From Butyricicoccus pullicaecorum (GTDB lineage Bacteria > Bacillota > Clostridia > Oscillospirales > Butyricicoccaceae), in the NCBI GenBank assembly GCA_018366035.1, contig JAGZIW010000012.1, positions 4,668 to 68,667 on the forward strand: a stretch of 64,000 nt of DNA, written 5' to 3'. Below the pieces are notes generated by a model that saw only the letters and a list, made by a program, of their open reading frames with translations, had not been told where the DNA came from and made no database searches. Below, piece by piece: positions 1 through 7,627 of the stretch. Position 1 is the stretch's first letter. The number at the start of each line of letters is the position of its first letter. A program made the translations under genes and the position numbers.

Positions 1-1
1 T

Positions 2-1993
2 GCTCAAAACAACACAAAGCGGGAGAATGCAAATATTGATGGGGATACTGCAATGGGAACCATGCTAAAGTATGGCTCTGAGGGTGCAAAGCAGTTTTAT
101 GAAATGTTTATTCTCGCTCCCGAGCATGCACGTGCACATAGGGAAGGCGATATTCATATCCATGATTTGGATTTTCTGACGCTGACAACGACCTGCTGCC
201 AAATAGACTTGCGAAAGCTATTCCGTGGTGGATTTTCTACCGGACATGGTTTTTTGAGGGAACCCAATGACATTCGCTCTTATTCTGCACTGGCGTGCAT
301 TGCGTTGCAGTCCAATCAGAATGATCAGCATGGTGGTCAGTCCATTCCGAATTTTGAATATTCTATGGCAGCTGGAGTTGCCAAGACCTATCGCCGTATC
401 TTTACGGAAAATTTGACCAAGGCAGTCGAAATTTATCTGGAGCAGGAAGATGGTGCGTTGACAGGCAAATCGGTTGTACAGGAGGCCGAGCGGGAAACCG
501 GCGCACAAGCTGCAATGGCAGCAGACAATGGCTTTGATGAAGCTGTATATCGGATACTCTGTACGCAGGTAGACACAAAAACCGCGAAAAAGATCGTGCA
601 ATTCACACGCAAATATGCGGTTAAGGAAACAAAACGTGCAACCTATCAGGCAATGGAGGCGTTGGTTCATAATCTCAATACCATGCATTCCCGTGCAGGT
701 GCACAGGTTCCGTTTACTTCATTAAATTATGGTACAGATACTTCGCCGGAGGGCAGACTGGTTATGGAGTGCCTTTTGAAGGCAACAGAGGCTGGACTTG
801 GCAACGGAGAGACCTCTATTTTTCCCATTCATATTTTTAAGGTCAAGGAAGGTGTCAATTATAATCCGGAGGATCCCAATTATGATTTATTCCAGCTTGC
901 TATGCGGGTATCTGCGAAGCGTATGTTTCCCAATTTTTCTTTTTTAGATGCGCCTTTCAATGCAGCTTATTATAAGGCTGGATATCCGGAAACTGAGGCG
1001 ACCTATATGGGCTGTCGTACCCGAGTCGTTGGAAATACATATGATCCATCGCGTGAAATCGTCAATGGACGCGGAAATTTAAGTTTTACCTCTATCAATT
1101 TGCCGCGTTTGGCAATTTTGAGTGGGGGAGATCTCAATGTTTTTTTTGAACAGCTGGATCAGAAAATAAACTTGGTAATTGATCAGCTGCTGGAACGTTT
1201 CCAAATTCAGGCGCACAAGAAGGTGCGCAATTATCCGTTTCTAATGGGACAGGGGGTGTGGCTGGATTCGGAAAAACTTGATCCAGATGATGCAGTGGGC
1301 GAAGTGCTCAAGCACGGTACGCTCACCTGCGGATTTATTGGATTGGCCGAGACACTGAAGGCGCTTATTGGTGTGCACCATGGAGAAAGTGATGAGGCGC
1401 AGACGCTCGGGCTGAAAATCATCTCACACATGCGGGAACGTATGGACGCCGCATCAGAGCAGTATCACCTCAATTTCTCTCTGATTGCAACACCGGCTGA
1501 AGGCTTGTCTGGACGTTTTGTCCGTATGGACCGAGAGCGTTTTGGCAGTATTGCAGGGGTTACCGACCGTGAATATTACACGAATTCTTTTCATGTTCCA
1601 GTTTATTATCCCATTTCTGCTTTTGAAAAAATCCAGCGGGAGGCACCGTACCATGCGCTGACCAATGGCGGACATATCAGCTATATTGAGCTCGACGGAG
1701 ATCCAACGCAGAATATAGAGGCGTTTGAAACGGTTGTGCGTGCTATGAAGGAGGCTGGTATGGGATATGGTGCTATCAATCACCCAATCGACCGCGATCC
1801 GATTTGTGGGTACACAGGCATCATTGGCGATGTCTGCCCGCGCTGCGGACGACGGGAGGGCGAAGGCGTTCCGCTTGCCAAGCTGCATAAGCTGGGACTC
1901 TATCGGCATTTGAATGCAACAACGCTGGGATATCATGGAGACCCTTATGAAGAGCAAGAACGCATGGTAAATCCACTTTGCGTGCAATCATAA
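2..1993 (+). CDS. nrdD: Anaerobic (class III) ribonucleoside-triphosphate reductase, large part, 5' end outside the window
   Basis: Reduces ribonucleotides to deoxyribonucleotides under anaerobic conditions. The frame is open from base 2 with no stop and no convincing start, so the N-terminus lies upstream; the first in-frame ATG is at 53, but the residues before it (ENANIDGDTAM) already fit the family. Recognisable NrdD blocks are GDIHIHDLDF, SNQNDQHGGQS, YMGCRTRV, TCGFIGLAETL and, near the C-terminus, a zinc-type segment (DPICGYTG...CPRCGRREGEG). The usual glycyl-radical loop (RITGYLVG type) is absent. After GEGV the protein instead carries about 40 residues containing LGLYRHLNATTLGYHGD and stops at 1993. 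The missing radical loop is in a different frame just downstream, at 2020-2223. nrdG follows, as is usual for class III operons. Very sure of the family; the split architecture is the open question. Confidence 0.93.
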   Translation, partial: AQNNTKRENANIDGDTAMGTMLKYGSEGAKQFYEMFILAPEHARAHREGDIHIHDLDFLTLTTTCCQIDLRKLFRGGFSTGHGFLREPNDIRSYSALACIALQSNQNDQHGGQSIPNFEYSMAAGVAKTYRRIFTENLTKAVEIYLEQEDGALTGKSVVQEAERETGAQAAMAADNGFDEAVYRILCTQVDTKTAKKIVQFTRKYAVKETKRATYQAMEALVHNLNTMHSRAGAQVPFTSLNYGTDTSPEGRLVMECLLKATEAGLGNGETSIFPIHIFKVKEGVNYNPEDPNYDLFQLAMRVSAKRMFPNFSFLDAPFNAAYYKAGYPETEATYMGCRTRVVGNTYDPSREIVNGRGNLSFTSINLPRLAILSGGDLNVFFEQLDQKINLVIDQLLERFQIQAHKKVRNYPFLMGQGVWLDSEKLDPDDAVGEVLKHGTLTCGFIGLAETLKALIGVHHGESDEAQTLGLKIISHMRERMDAASEQYHLNFSLIATPAEGLSGRFVRMDRERFGSIAGVTDREYYTNSFHVPVYYPISAFEKIQREAPYHALTNGGHISYIELDGDPTQNIEAFETVVRAMKEAGMGYGAINHPIDRDPICGYTGIIGDVCPRCGRREGEGVPLAKLHKLGLYRHLNATTLGYHGDPYEEQERMVNPLCVQS

Positions 1994-2019
1994 CAATAGA
2001 AAGAAGGCTGTATCAAAAA

Positions 2020-2223
2020 ATGGCAAGAGAATATCATGTGACAGAAGTAGACGGCGTTGCTGTTGTTGGCGAAGGCGTTGGATTTGAGAGGATTCGCCGG
2101 ATCACGGGTTATCTGGTTGGTACACTCGATCGGTTTAACAATGGAAAACGTGCAGAAGAGAGTGACCGCGTAAAGCATGGGGTATCCTGCTGTTCTCTCA
2201 ATGACAGTACACGCTCGGCATAA
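2020..2223 (+). CDS. Stand-alone glycyl-radical module of class III ribonucleotide reductase (67 aa)
   Basis: The short frame starts at an ATG preceded by AAGAAGG about 12 bases upstream. Its residues 19-50 match the C-terminal end of ordinary NrdD proteins: GVGFERIRRITGYLVG, then LDRFNNGKRAEESDRVKHG. Gly30 in RITGY is the expected radical glycine. The first 18 residues (MAREYHVTEVDGVAVVGE) do not belong to that loop and look like a purpose-made N-terminus. It lies 26 bases after the nrdD stop, in a different frame, and just before nrdG. It could be a separate subunit that docks on NrdD as YfiD does on pyruvate formate-lyase, or the result of a frame-disrupting insertion in nrdD. The tail after VKHG (SCCSLNDSTRSA region) is unlike NrdD and may be a read-on. 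The glycyl-radical identity is quite sure; the independent-subunit interpretation is inference. Confidence 0.72.
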   Translation: MAREYHVTEVDGVAVVGEGVGFERIRRITGYLVGTLDRFNNGKRAEESDRVKHGVSCCSLNDSTRSA

Positions 2224-2236
2224 GCAGATGTGCAAG

Positions 2237-2737
2237 ATGCTTCGCATTGCGGGAACCATTGGAGAATCCATTGTAGATGGGCCCGGCTTTCGTTATGTCA
2301 TTTTTACGCAGGGCTGTCCGCATCGATGCTCGGGGTGTCATAATCCGGAAACGCATGATTTTGCAGGCGGTCATCTGATAGATCCTGATGTATTGGTGCA
2401 GGATATCCTTAAAAATCCACTTGTATCTGGTGTGACCTTTTCAGGAGGAGAACCATTTTGTCAGGCACAGGCCTTATCCGCAGTTGCAGAAAAGTTGCAG
2501 GGGAAAAAACATCTTATGGCATACAGCGGATATACATTTGAACAGCTTTTGGAGCTGCCGGACCCATGGGTGCTGAAGCTGCTTGAAAAGCTGGCTCTTT
2601 TGGTTGATGGTCCATTTATAGAAGCGCAAAAGGGATTGGAGCTGCGTTTTCGCGGCAGCAGCAACCAACGTGTTTTAGATGTTCCTGCATCGCTTGCTGC
2701 CCGACAGGCTGTTTGGCTAAAAGGCGTAGTCTGGTAG
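2237..2737 (+). CDS. nrdG: Anaerobic ribonucleotide reductase activating protein
   Basis: Radical SAM activase that installs the glycyl radical on the class III ribonucleotide reductase. The cluster-binding motif is CPHRCSGC (CxxxCxxC) about 28 residues from the start. It is preceded by the family hallmark SIVDGPGFRYVIFTQG and followed by HNPETHDF and SGGEPF (the SAM-binding GGE motif). Length from ATG 2237 is 166 residues, normal for NrdG. An ATG at 2228 would add three residues; neither has a strong Shine-Dalgarno site, which suggests coupling to the small ORF ending at 2223. The substrate genes lie immediately upstream. Confidence 0.93.
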   Translation: MLRIAGTIGESIVDGPGFRYVIFTQGCPHRCSGCHNPETHDFAGGHLIDPDVLVQDILKNPLVSGVTFSGGEPFCQAQALSAVAEKLQGKKHLMAYSGYTFEQLLELPDPWVLKLLEKLALLVDGPFIEAQKGLELRFRGSSNQRVLDVPASLAARQAVWLKGVVW

Positions 2738-2775
2738 AATGATAGGAGCGAATCATAGAGATGTCTGCTGGGAGG

Positions 2776-2817
2776 GCCCAGAGTCAAATGGCTGAGAAAT
2801 GCTGTCTGACTCTGGGC
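2776..2817 (+). terminator. Hairpin after nrdG, probable weak terminator
   Basis: A perfect 11-bp stem (GCCCAGAGTCA at 2776-2786 with TGACTCTGGGC at 2807-2817) encloses a 20-base loop and is followed by only TTTCCT. It lies between nrdG and the EcsC-family gene, so it could end or attenuate the nrd transcript. The CCAGAG core resembles the terminators near 11.95 and 20.93 kb. Confidence 0.6.
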
Positions 2818-2902
2818 TTTCCTGTGCTGCTGAGCTGTGGACAGGATAACAAAGTCTCAGCGTTTTCCACACTGGCTGTGCGTTGGGAAGGAGCTGATAT
2901 CT

Positions 2903-3667
2903 ATGTACAATACACTGGAAAAGGCATTGCGGAAAATCCGGAAAAAGGAGCAGAAATATTTGGAAAAGTTTCAATCTGGTAAAGGGTTGGCAAATAAGAT
3001 TGCTGTTCCGCAAAAGGCGCAGGAGGCTTTGACTGCTGCATTTGCACGAGGATTGGATTTGGTGTTCAAAAAAGGAGATGGATTGATTCGCCGCGGAATT
3101 CCCGAGACAGAGATGATACAGGCATTTTGTGAACAGGATAACAAGGTGAGACAAAAGCTGCGTGCAGGGCAGATTCGTGCACTTGGCGCACAGGCGCGTC
3201 AGGTGCGGCGGCGAGGTTCTGGCGTTTCACTTGCGGAGGGGATAGGTTTGGGGGCACTTGGCGTTGGACTGCCGGATATTCCGCTCTTTTTGGGGGGACT
3301 GCTGCGTGGGATTTACCAAATCGCGCTGTCCTATGGTGTAGATGTGCGGGAGGATACCGAACAGATATATCTCATGCTGCTGTTGGCTTGTGCGGGTGCG
3401 CCGCAGCAGGAACGGCAGGAGCGGCTGGATCTGTTGGCGCGAGAGATACAGGCAGGGTGCGAAATACATGAACATTTGGAGCTTGTACAGAGAGAAGCGG
3501 CAGAAAGCTTGGCACAGGGAATGTTGGCTGCAAAGTTCATACAGGGATTACCGATTGTGGGAGTCGCCGGCGGGATCTATAACCTTCCCCTCTATCGCCG
3601 GATAACTGGTTATGCCATGCTGGAATATCAAAAACGATATCTTTGGGGATTGCCTGCACGAAAATGA
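2903..3667 (+). CDS. EcsC family protein
   Basis: 254 residues from the ATG at 2903, chosen because AAGGAG lies at suitable distance upstream. The N-terminal third is charged and helical (LEKALRKIRKKEQKYLEKF). The middle has a glycine-rich hydrophobic stretch (SLAEGIGLGALGVGLPDIPLFLGGLLRGIYQIALSYG) typical of the EcsC fold, and the end has a second hydrophobic segment (LPIVGVAGGIYNLPLYRRITGYA). EcsC-family proteins have no settled biochemical role; in Bacillus, EcsC is encoded with the EcsAB ABC transporter, which is not present here. It stands alone between nrdG and trmL. Family call moderately sure, function unknown. Confidence 0.75.
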   Translation: MYNTLEKALRKIRKKEQKYLEKFQSGKGLANKIAVPQKAQEALTAAFARGLDLVFKKGDGLIRRGIPETEMIQAFCEQDNKVRQKLRAGQIRALGAQARQVRRRGSGVSLAEGIGLGALGVGLPDIPLFLGGLLRGIYQIALSYGVDVREDTEQIYLMLLLACAGAPQQERQERLDLLAREIQAGCEIHEHLELVQREAAESLAQGMLAAKFIQGLPIVGVAGGIYNLPLYRRITGYAMLEYQKRYLWGLPARK

Positions 3668-3729
3668 ACAGATAAAGCGGCTGATATCGGAAAAATACTG
3701 GATATTTTTGCAAAAATGATATAAAATGC

Positions 3730-3758
3730 TTGAAAAATACAGCGTAATCGCATAAAAT
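3730..3758 (+). promoter_or_regulatory. Sigma-A type promoter upstream of trmL
   Basis: TTGAAA at 3730-3735 and TAAAAT at 3753-3758 are separated by 17 bases, 31 bases before the trmL start. Confidence 0.65.
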
Positions 3759-3789
3759 AGGGGGTGTAATAACTATAAAGAGGCGCTTT

Positions 3790-4290
3790 ATGTTTCATAT
3801 TGTTTTGGTTGAGCCGGAGATCCCACAGAATACTGGTAATATTGCGCGTACATGTGCGGTGACGGGTGCGGTGCTGCATCTTGTGGAGCCGCTTGGATTT
3901 TCTATTGACGACCGGCAGCTCAAGCGGGCCGGATTGGATTATTGGCACTTGTTGGATATTCGTCTTTATCATGATTTAGAGGACTTTTTTAGAAAAAATC
4001 CAAATGGAAGATATTTCTATTTGACGACAAAGGCAACGCACGCTTATACGGAACCCAAATTTCAAGATGGTGACTATTTGATGTTTGGCAAGGAAACCCG
4101 CGGACTGCCGGAATCTTTGCTGATTGCAAATCCAGAGCGCTGTATTCGGATCCCCATGAGAGAGGGTGCACGCAGTATGAATCTGTCAAATGCAGTGGCA
4201 GTCACCGTGTTTGAGGCACTTCGACAAACAGATTTTGCCGGATTGGCAGAGGCCGGCCGTTTCCCCGCAGAAATGGACGCGGCACACTGA
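3790..4290 (+). CDS. trmL: tRNA (cytidine/uridine 34-2'-O)-methyltransferase
   Basis: SPOUT-class methyltransferase that modifies the wobble ribose of tRNA-Leu isoacceptors. The 166-residue length and the motifs are diagnostic: MFHIVLVEPEIPQNTGNIAR at the start, LVEPLGF, KRAGLDYW, FGKETRGLPESLL (SAM-binding knot) and MNLSNAVAV near the end. It is followed after 15 bases by degV and probably shares its transcript. A tRNA-Leu gene also lies in this window, at 51.85 kb. Confidence 0.93.
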   Translation: MFHIVLVEPEIPQNTGNIARTCAVTGAVLHLVEPLGFSIDDRQLKRAGLDYWHLLDIRLYHDLEDFFRKNPNGRYFYLTTKATHAYTEPKFQDGDYLMFGKETRGLPESLLIANPERCIRIPMREGARSMNLSNAVAVTVFEALRQTDFAGLAEAGRFPAEMDAAH

Positions 4291-4305
4291 TACAGGAGGA
4301 ATGGA

Positions 4306-5187
4306 ATGGAAAAGATCCATATATTTTGTGATTCGGCGGCAGATATTCCGCGTGAGTTGGTCCAGAAATATGAAATCGATATTGTTCCAGAGAAGATCAC
4401 ACATAATGGAAAGACTTTTCGGGAATTCTATGATATGACACCCGAGGAATATTGGGATTTGCTCGAAGCATCTGAAGAAATTCCAACAACAGCACAGATT
4501 ACTCCGGCAGAGGTCATGGCAAGCTATGAAAAGGCACTGGCAGATGGGTGCACGCATGTACTGGGGATTATTATGAATGCAGCTGGTTCCGGCGGTTATC
4601 AGTCTTGCTGTATTGCGCGTTCCATGTTTTATGAAGCCTATGGAATGGATATGGAGATTGAGCTGATCGATTCGGAAAGCTATACCTATATTTTTGGGCA
4701 GGTCGTTCTGCATGCGTGCGAAATGCGCGATGCAGGAGACGCATTTTGTGATATTGTACACATTGCGCGTGCGCGGCTCAAGCGCTGCGAGGCTGTACTC
4801 GGTGTGTATACGCTCAAACATCTTAAAAAGTCCGGACGCATTTCCGGTGGTGCAGCTTTTGTTGGGGAGGCACTGGGGCTGAAACCCGTCAGTTTGGTAA
4901 AGGCAGGTGCGGTCACTGTAATCGACAAAGCACGTGGAGAGAAAAATCTCATTTCCAAGGTGCTTGAGCAGGTAGCGAGGCGCGCTGTACATCCGGAATC
5001 CCAGAAAGCAGTTTTACTATATGGAAAAATTGCACCTGAAAAAATAGATGAAATGGAGAAAGGTCTGCTTGAGAAAATTGGTTTCGAAGCCGTTGAGCGC
5101 AGGCCAATCGGGATATCGGTAATCACGAATACGGGACCGCAGGCGTTTGCGGTGGCCTATCATGGGGAGCAGCGTGCGCTCGAATGA
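4306..5187 (+). CDS. DegV family fatty-acid-binding protein
   Basis: 293 residues, the normal size for DegV proteins, which bind fatty acids; several family members (FakB) present them to the FakA kinase. The first domain opens with IHIFCDSAADIPRELVQKY. It contains PTTAQITPAEVMASYEKAL, the T-S/T-Q signature region, and SGRISGGAAFVGEALGLKPV, the conserved second-domain motif. There is a good AGGAGG ribosome site before the ATG, 15 bases after trmL. No fakA lies in the window, so the ligand partner cannot be assigned. Confidence 0.9.
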   Translation: MEKIHIFCDSAADIPRELVQKYEIDIVPEKITHNGKTFREFYDMTPEEYWDLLEASEEIPTTAQITPAEVMASYEKALADGCTHVLGIIMNAAGSGGYQSCCIARSMFYEAYGMDMEIELIDSESYTYIFGQVVLHACEMRDAGDAFCDIVHIARARLKRCEAVLGVYTLKHLKKSGRISGGAAFVGEALGLKPVSLVKAGAVTVIDKARGEKNLISKVLEQVARRAVHPESQKAVLLYGKIAPEKIDEMEKGLLEKIGFEAVERRPIGISVITNTGPQAFAVAYHGEQRALE

Positions 5188-5309
5188 TTGCGAACGACCG
5201 GAAGGTATGTTTTGGGGAAATCCTTGCGTAATTTCGGTTGGTTCTGGGCTAAGCCCGCTGGAAAGGTGTAAAGAATTCGAAAAAAACATACTTTTTTTCA
5301 GATTTTCTA

Positions 5310-5338
5310 TTGAAACCTGAACAAAAACCAAGTATAAT
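5310..5338 (+). promoter_or_regulatory. Consensus promoter of the glycolytic cluster
   Basis: TTGAAA at 5310-5315 and TATAAT at 5333-5338 with an optimal 17-base spacer. Transcription would begin near 5345, giving a leader of about 100 bases before pgk. No known riboswitch was recognised in the leader. The 120 bases between degV and this promoter hold no gene or clear terminator. Confidence 0.85.
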
Positions 5339-5446
5339 TTTGTCTTGGTAGTGGGAACCTGGAAAACAGCAGGGTTCATGCCAGGAATCCACGATATTTC
5401 TGTTCATCGGTCTATATTTTTCACCTATTATAAAGGAGATGCTATT

Positions 5447-6637
5447 ATGGATTACAATAAGAAGAGCGTAGAGGATATCGACGTTTCTGGTAAGAAGGTC
5501 ATCGTTCGCTGTGACTTCAATGTACCGCAAGATGAAAACGGTGCAATCACAGATGACAAGCGTATCGTTGCTGCGCTGCCGACCATCAAGTACCTGCTTG
5601 AGCACAATGCGGCTGTTATTCTGTGCTCACATCTGGGCCGCCCGAAGGGTGAGTTCAAGATGAAGTATTCTCTGGCACCGGTCGCTGCACGTCTGACTGA
5701 ACTGCTTGGTCAGGAGGTAAAGCTTGCCAAGGACGTAATCGGTGAAGATGCAAAGAAAATGGCATCTGAACTGAAGTGCGGTCAGGCAATGCTGCTTGAG
5801 AATGTACGTTTCCACAAGGAAGAGGAAAAGAATGATCCGGCATTTGCCAAGGAACTGGCAGATATGGCTGAGATCTATGTAAATGATGCATTTGGCACCG
5901 CACACCGTGCACATGCAACCACTGCTGGTATTGCAGATTACCTGCCGGCTGTATGCGGTTTCCTGATCAACAAGGAAATCTCCATCATGGGCAAGGCGCT
6001 GGCAAACCCTGTTCGTCCGTTTGTTGCCATTTTGGGCGGCGCTAAGGTTTCCGATAAAATTGGTGTGATCAATAATCTCATCGAAAAGTGTGATACTATC
6101 ATTATCGGCGGCGGTATGTCCTACACCTTTATGAAGGCTATGGGCAAGGAGATCGGTACCTCCCTGTGCGAGGCTGACAAGCTTGACCTTGCAAAGGAGC
6201 TCATGGCAAAGGCCGAGGCAAAGGGCGTTAAGCTGCTTCTGCCGGTAGATACCGTGTGTGCAGACCGCTTTGCAGCAGACGCAACTCCGGTTGTATACGA
6301 TGCAGGTGCGCTGCCGGCTGATATGATGGGTCTGGATATTGGACCAAAGACCGTTGCACTGTTCTCTGAGGCCGTTAAGGACGCTGGTACAGTTGTATGG
6401 AACGGGCCGATGGGCGTATTTGAATTCGATGCATTTGCTGTTGGCACCAAGGCTGTTGCAAAGGCAATTGCAGAATCCAAGGCTGTTTCTATCATTGGCG
6501 GCGGCGACTCCGCAGCAGCTGTTGAAAAGCTGGGATTTGCAGCTGAAATGAGCCATATTTCTACTGGCGGCGGCGCTTCTCTGGAGTTCCTAGAGGGTCT
6601 GGAACTGCCGGGTATTGCTTGCCTTGAAGATAAGTAA
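5447..6637 (+). CDS. pgk: Phosphoglycerate kinase
   Basis: Converts 1,3-bisphosphoglycerate and ADP to 3-phosphoglycerate and ATP in the cytoplasm. The 396-residue length is normal. Motifs include VIVRCDFNVPQDENG (substrate-binding Asp-Asn), SHLGRPKGE, VNDAFGTAHRAHAT, the hinge ILGGAKVSDKIGV, and nucleotide-site segments WNGPMGVFEF and GGGDSAAAVEKLG. ATG 5447 was chosen because TAAAGGAGA stands at ideal spacing; the frame continues upstream but has no comparable start. First gene of pgk-tpiA-gpmI-eno, with codon use typical of highly expressed genes. Confidence 0.98.
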   Translation: MDYNKKSVEDIDVSGKKVIVRCDFNVPQDENGAITDDKRIVAALPTIKYLLEHNAAVILCSHLGRPKGEFKMKYSLAPVAARLTELLGQEVKLAKDVIGEDAKKMASELKCGQAMLLENVRFHKEEEKNDPAFAKELADMAEIYVNDAFGTAHRAHATTAGIADYLPAVCGFLINKEISIMGKALANPVRPFVAILGGAKVSDKIGVINNLIEKCDTIIIGGGMSYTFMKAMGKEIGTSLCEADKLDLAKELMAKAEAKGVKLLLPVDTVCADRFAADATPVVYDAGALPADMMGLDIGPKTVALFSEAVKDAGTVVWNGPMGVFEFDAFAVGTKAVAKAIAESKAVSIIGGGDSAAAVEKLGFAAEMSHISTGGGASLEFLEGLELPGIACLEDK

Positions 6638-6654
6638 TGTAAATTTGGTATGCT

Positions 6655-6675
6655 CGGGGCGGTATCCTCGCCCCG
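6655..6675 (+). other. GC-rich hairpin between pgk and tpiA
   Basis: A 7-bp stem, CGGGGCG (6655-6661) with CGCCCCG (6669-6675), around a 7-base loop, and with no T-run after it. It is more likely an RNA processing or stability element than a terminator. Confidence 0.45.
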
Positions 6676-6764
6676 TGTCTACATATAATCCTAGTTTATT
6701 GTATGCCATCCGCGATGAAGGGAAAATAGACCATTCCGCGGGTGTTGAAAGGGGTATTTGAACA

Positions 6765-7535
6765 ATGAATCGCAGATATCGTAAGACGATCATCGCCGGC
6801 AACTGGAAGATGAACAAGACACCGAGCGAGGCGAAGGCTCTGATTGAGGAGATGAAGCCGCTCCTGTCTAAGACAAAGTGGTGCGAGATGGTATTGTGTG
6901 TACCATTCACCGATATCCAGACTGCCGTTAAGGCTGCAAAGGGCTCTAAGATCGCTATCGGTGCTGAGAATATGCATTTTGAGAAGTCCGGTGCATTCAC
7001 TGGTGAGATTTCTGCTGATATGCTGAAGGAATTGGGCGTAAAATATGTTATCATTGGCCATTCTGAGCGCCGTCAGTATTTCAATGAGACCGATGAGACC
7101 TGCAACAAGAAGGTTCATGCTGCAATCGAAAACGGTCTTCGTCCCATTCTGTGTGTTGGTGAGTCCCTTGCTGAGCGTGAGCAAGATGTTACCACCGAGG
7201 TTGTACGCAAGCAGATCAAGATCGCTTTGCAGGGCGTTGCAGTTGAGGACATTAAGAAGGTTGTAATCGCTTACGAGCCGATTTGGGCAATTGGTACCGG
7301 TAAGACGGCTACTTCAGAGCAGGCTGGTGAGGTTTGTGCAGCAATTCGCGATTGCCTGCGTGAGCTATACGGTGCGCGTGCAGCGCGTGCGATCACCATT
7401 CAGTATGGCGGTTCTATGAATGCAAAGAATGCAGCGGAACTGCTTGCACAGCCTGATGTTGATGGCGGTCTGATTGGTGGAGCTTCCTTGAAGTCTGCGG
7501 ATTTTGCAGCAATCGTGGAGGCGGCAAATCAGTAA
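6765..7535 (+). CDS. tpiA: Triosephosphate isomerase
   Basis: Interconverts dihydroxyacetone phosphate and glyceraldehyde 3-phosphate. 256 residues, a normal TIM barrel. Catalytic residues are visible: Asn and Lys in AGNWKMNK, His in IIGHSERR, and Glu in VIAYEPIWAIGTG with the flexible loop following; the phosphate-binding end is YGGSMNAKNA and GLIGGASL. GAAAGGGG precedes the start. It lies 127 bases after pgk and 92 bases before gpmI, on the same strand. Confidence 0.98.
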   Translation: MNRRYRKTIIAGNWKMNKTPSEAKALIEEMKPLLSKTKWCEMVLCVPFTDIQTAVKAAKGSKIAIGAENMHFEKSGAFTGEISADMLKELGVKYVIIGHSERRQYFNETDETCNKKVHAAIENGLRPILCVGESLAEREQDVTTEVVRKQIKIALQGVAVEDIKKVVIAYEPIWAIGTGKTATSEQAGEVCAAIRDCLRELYGARAARAITIQYGGSMNAKNAAELLAQPDVDGGLIGGASLKSADFAAIVEAANQ

Positions 7536-7627
7536 TTTCCGCGTGCGGGTCTTTTCCCCGTGCACATTTGTGAGGGGGACAACGGACAATCTGTTGTCCC
7601 TTTCCTGACTAAGGAGTAAATAAAATA

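Noticed and set aside
1871..2079. Group I intron in nrdD (known in phage nrdD genes)
   Set aside because: The 209-base segment has no recognisable intron core pairings, carries coding-like sequence on both sides of a stop and is bounded by a direct repeat rather than a splice-type U-G junction. Not excluded, but not supported.
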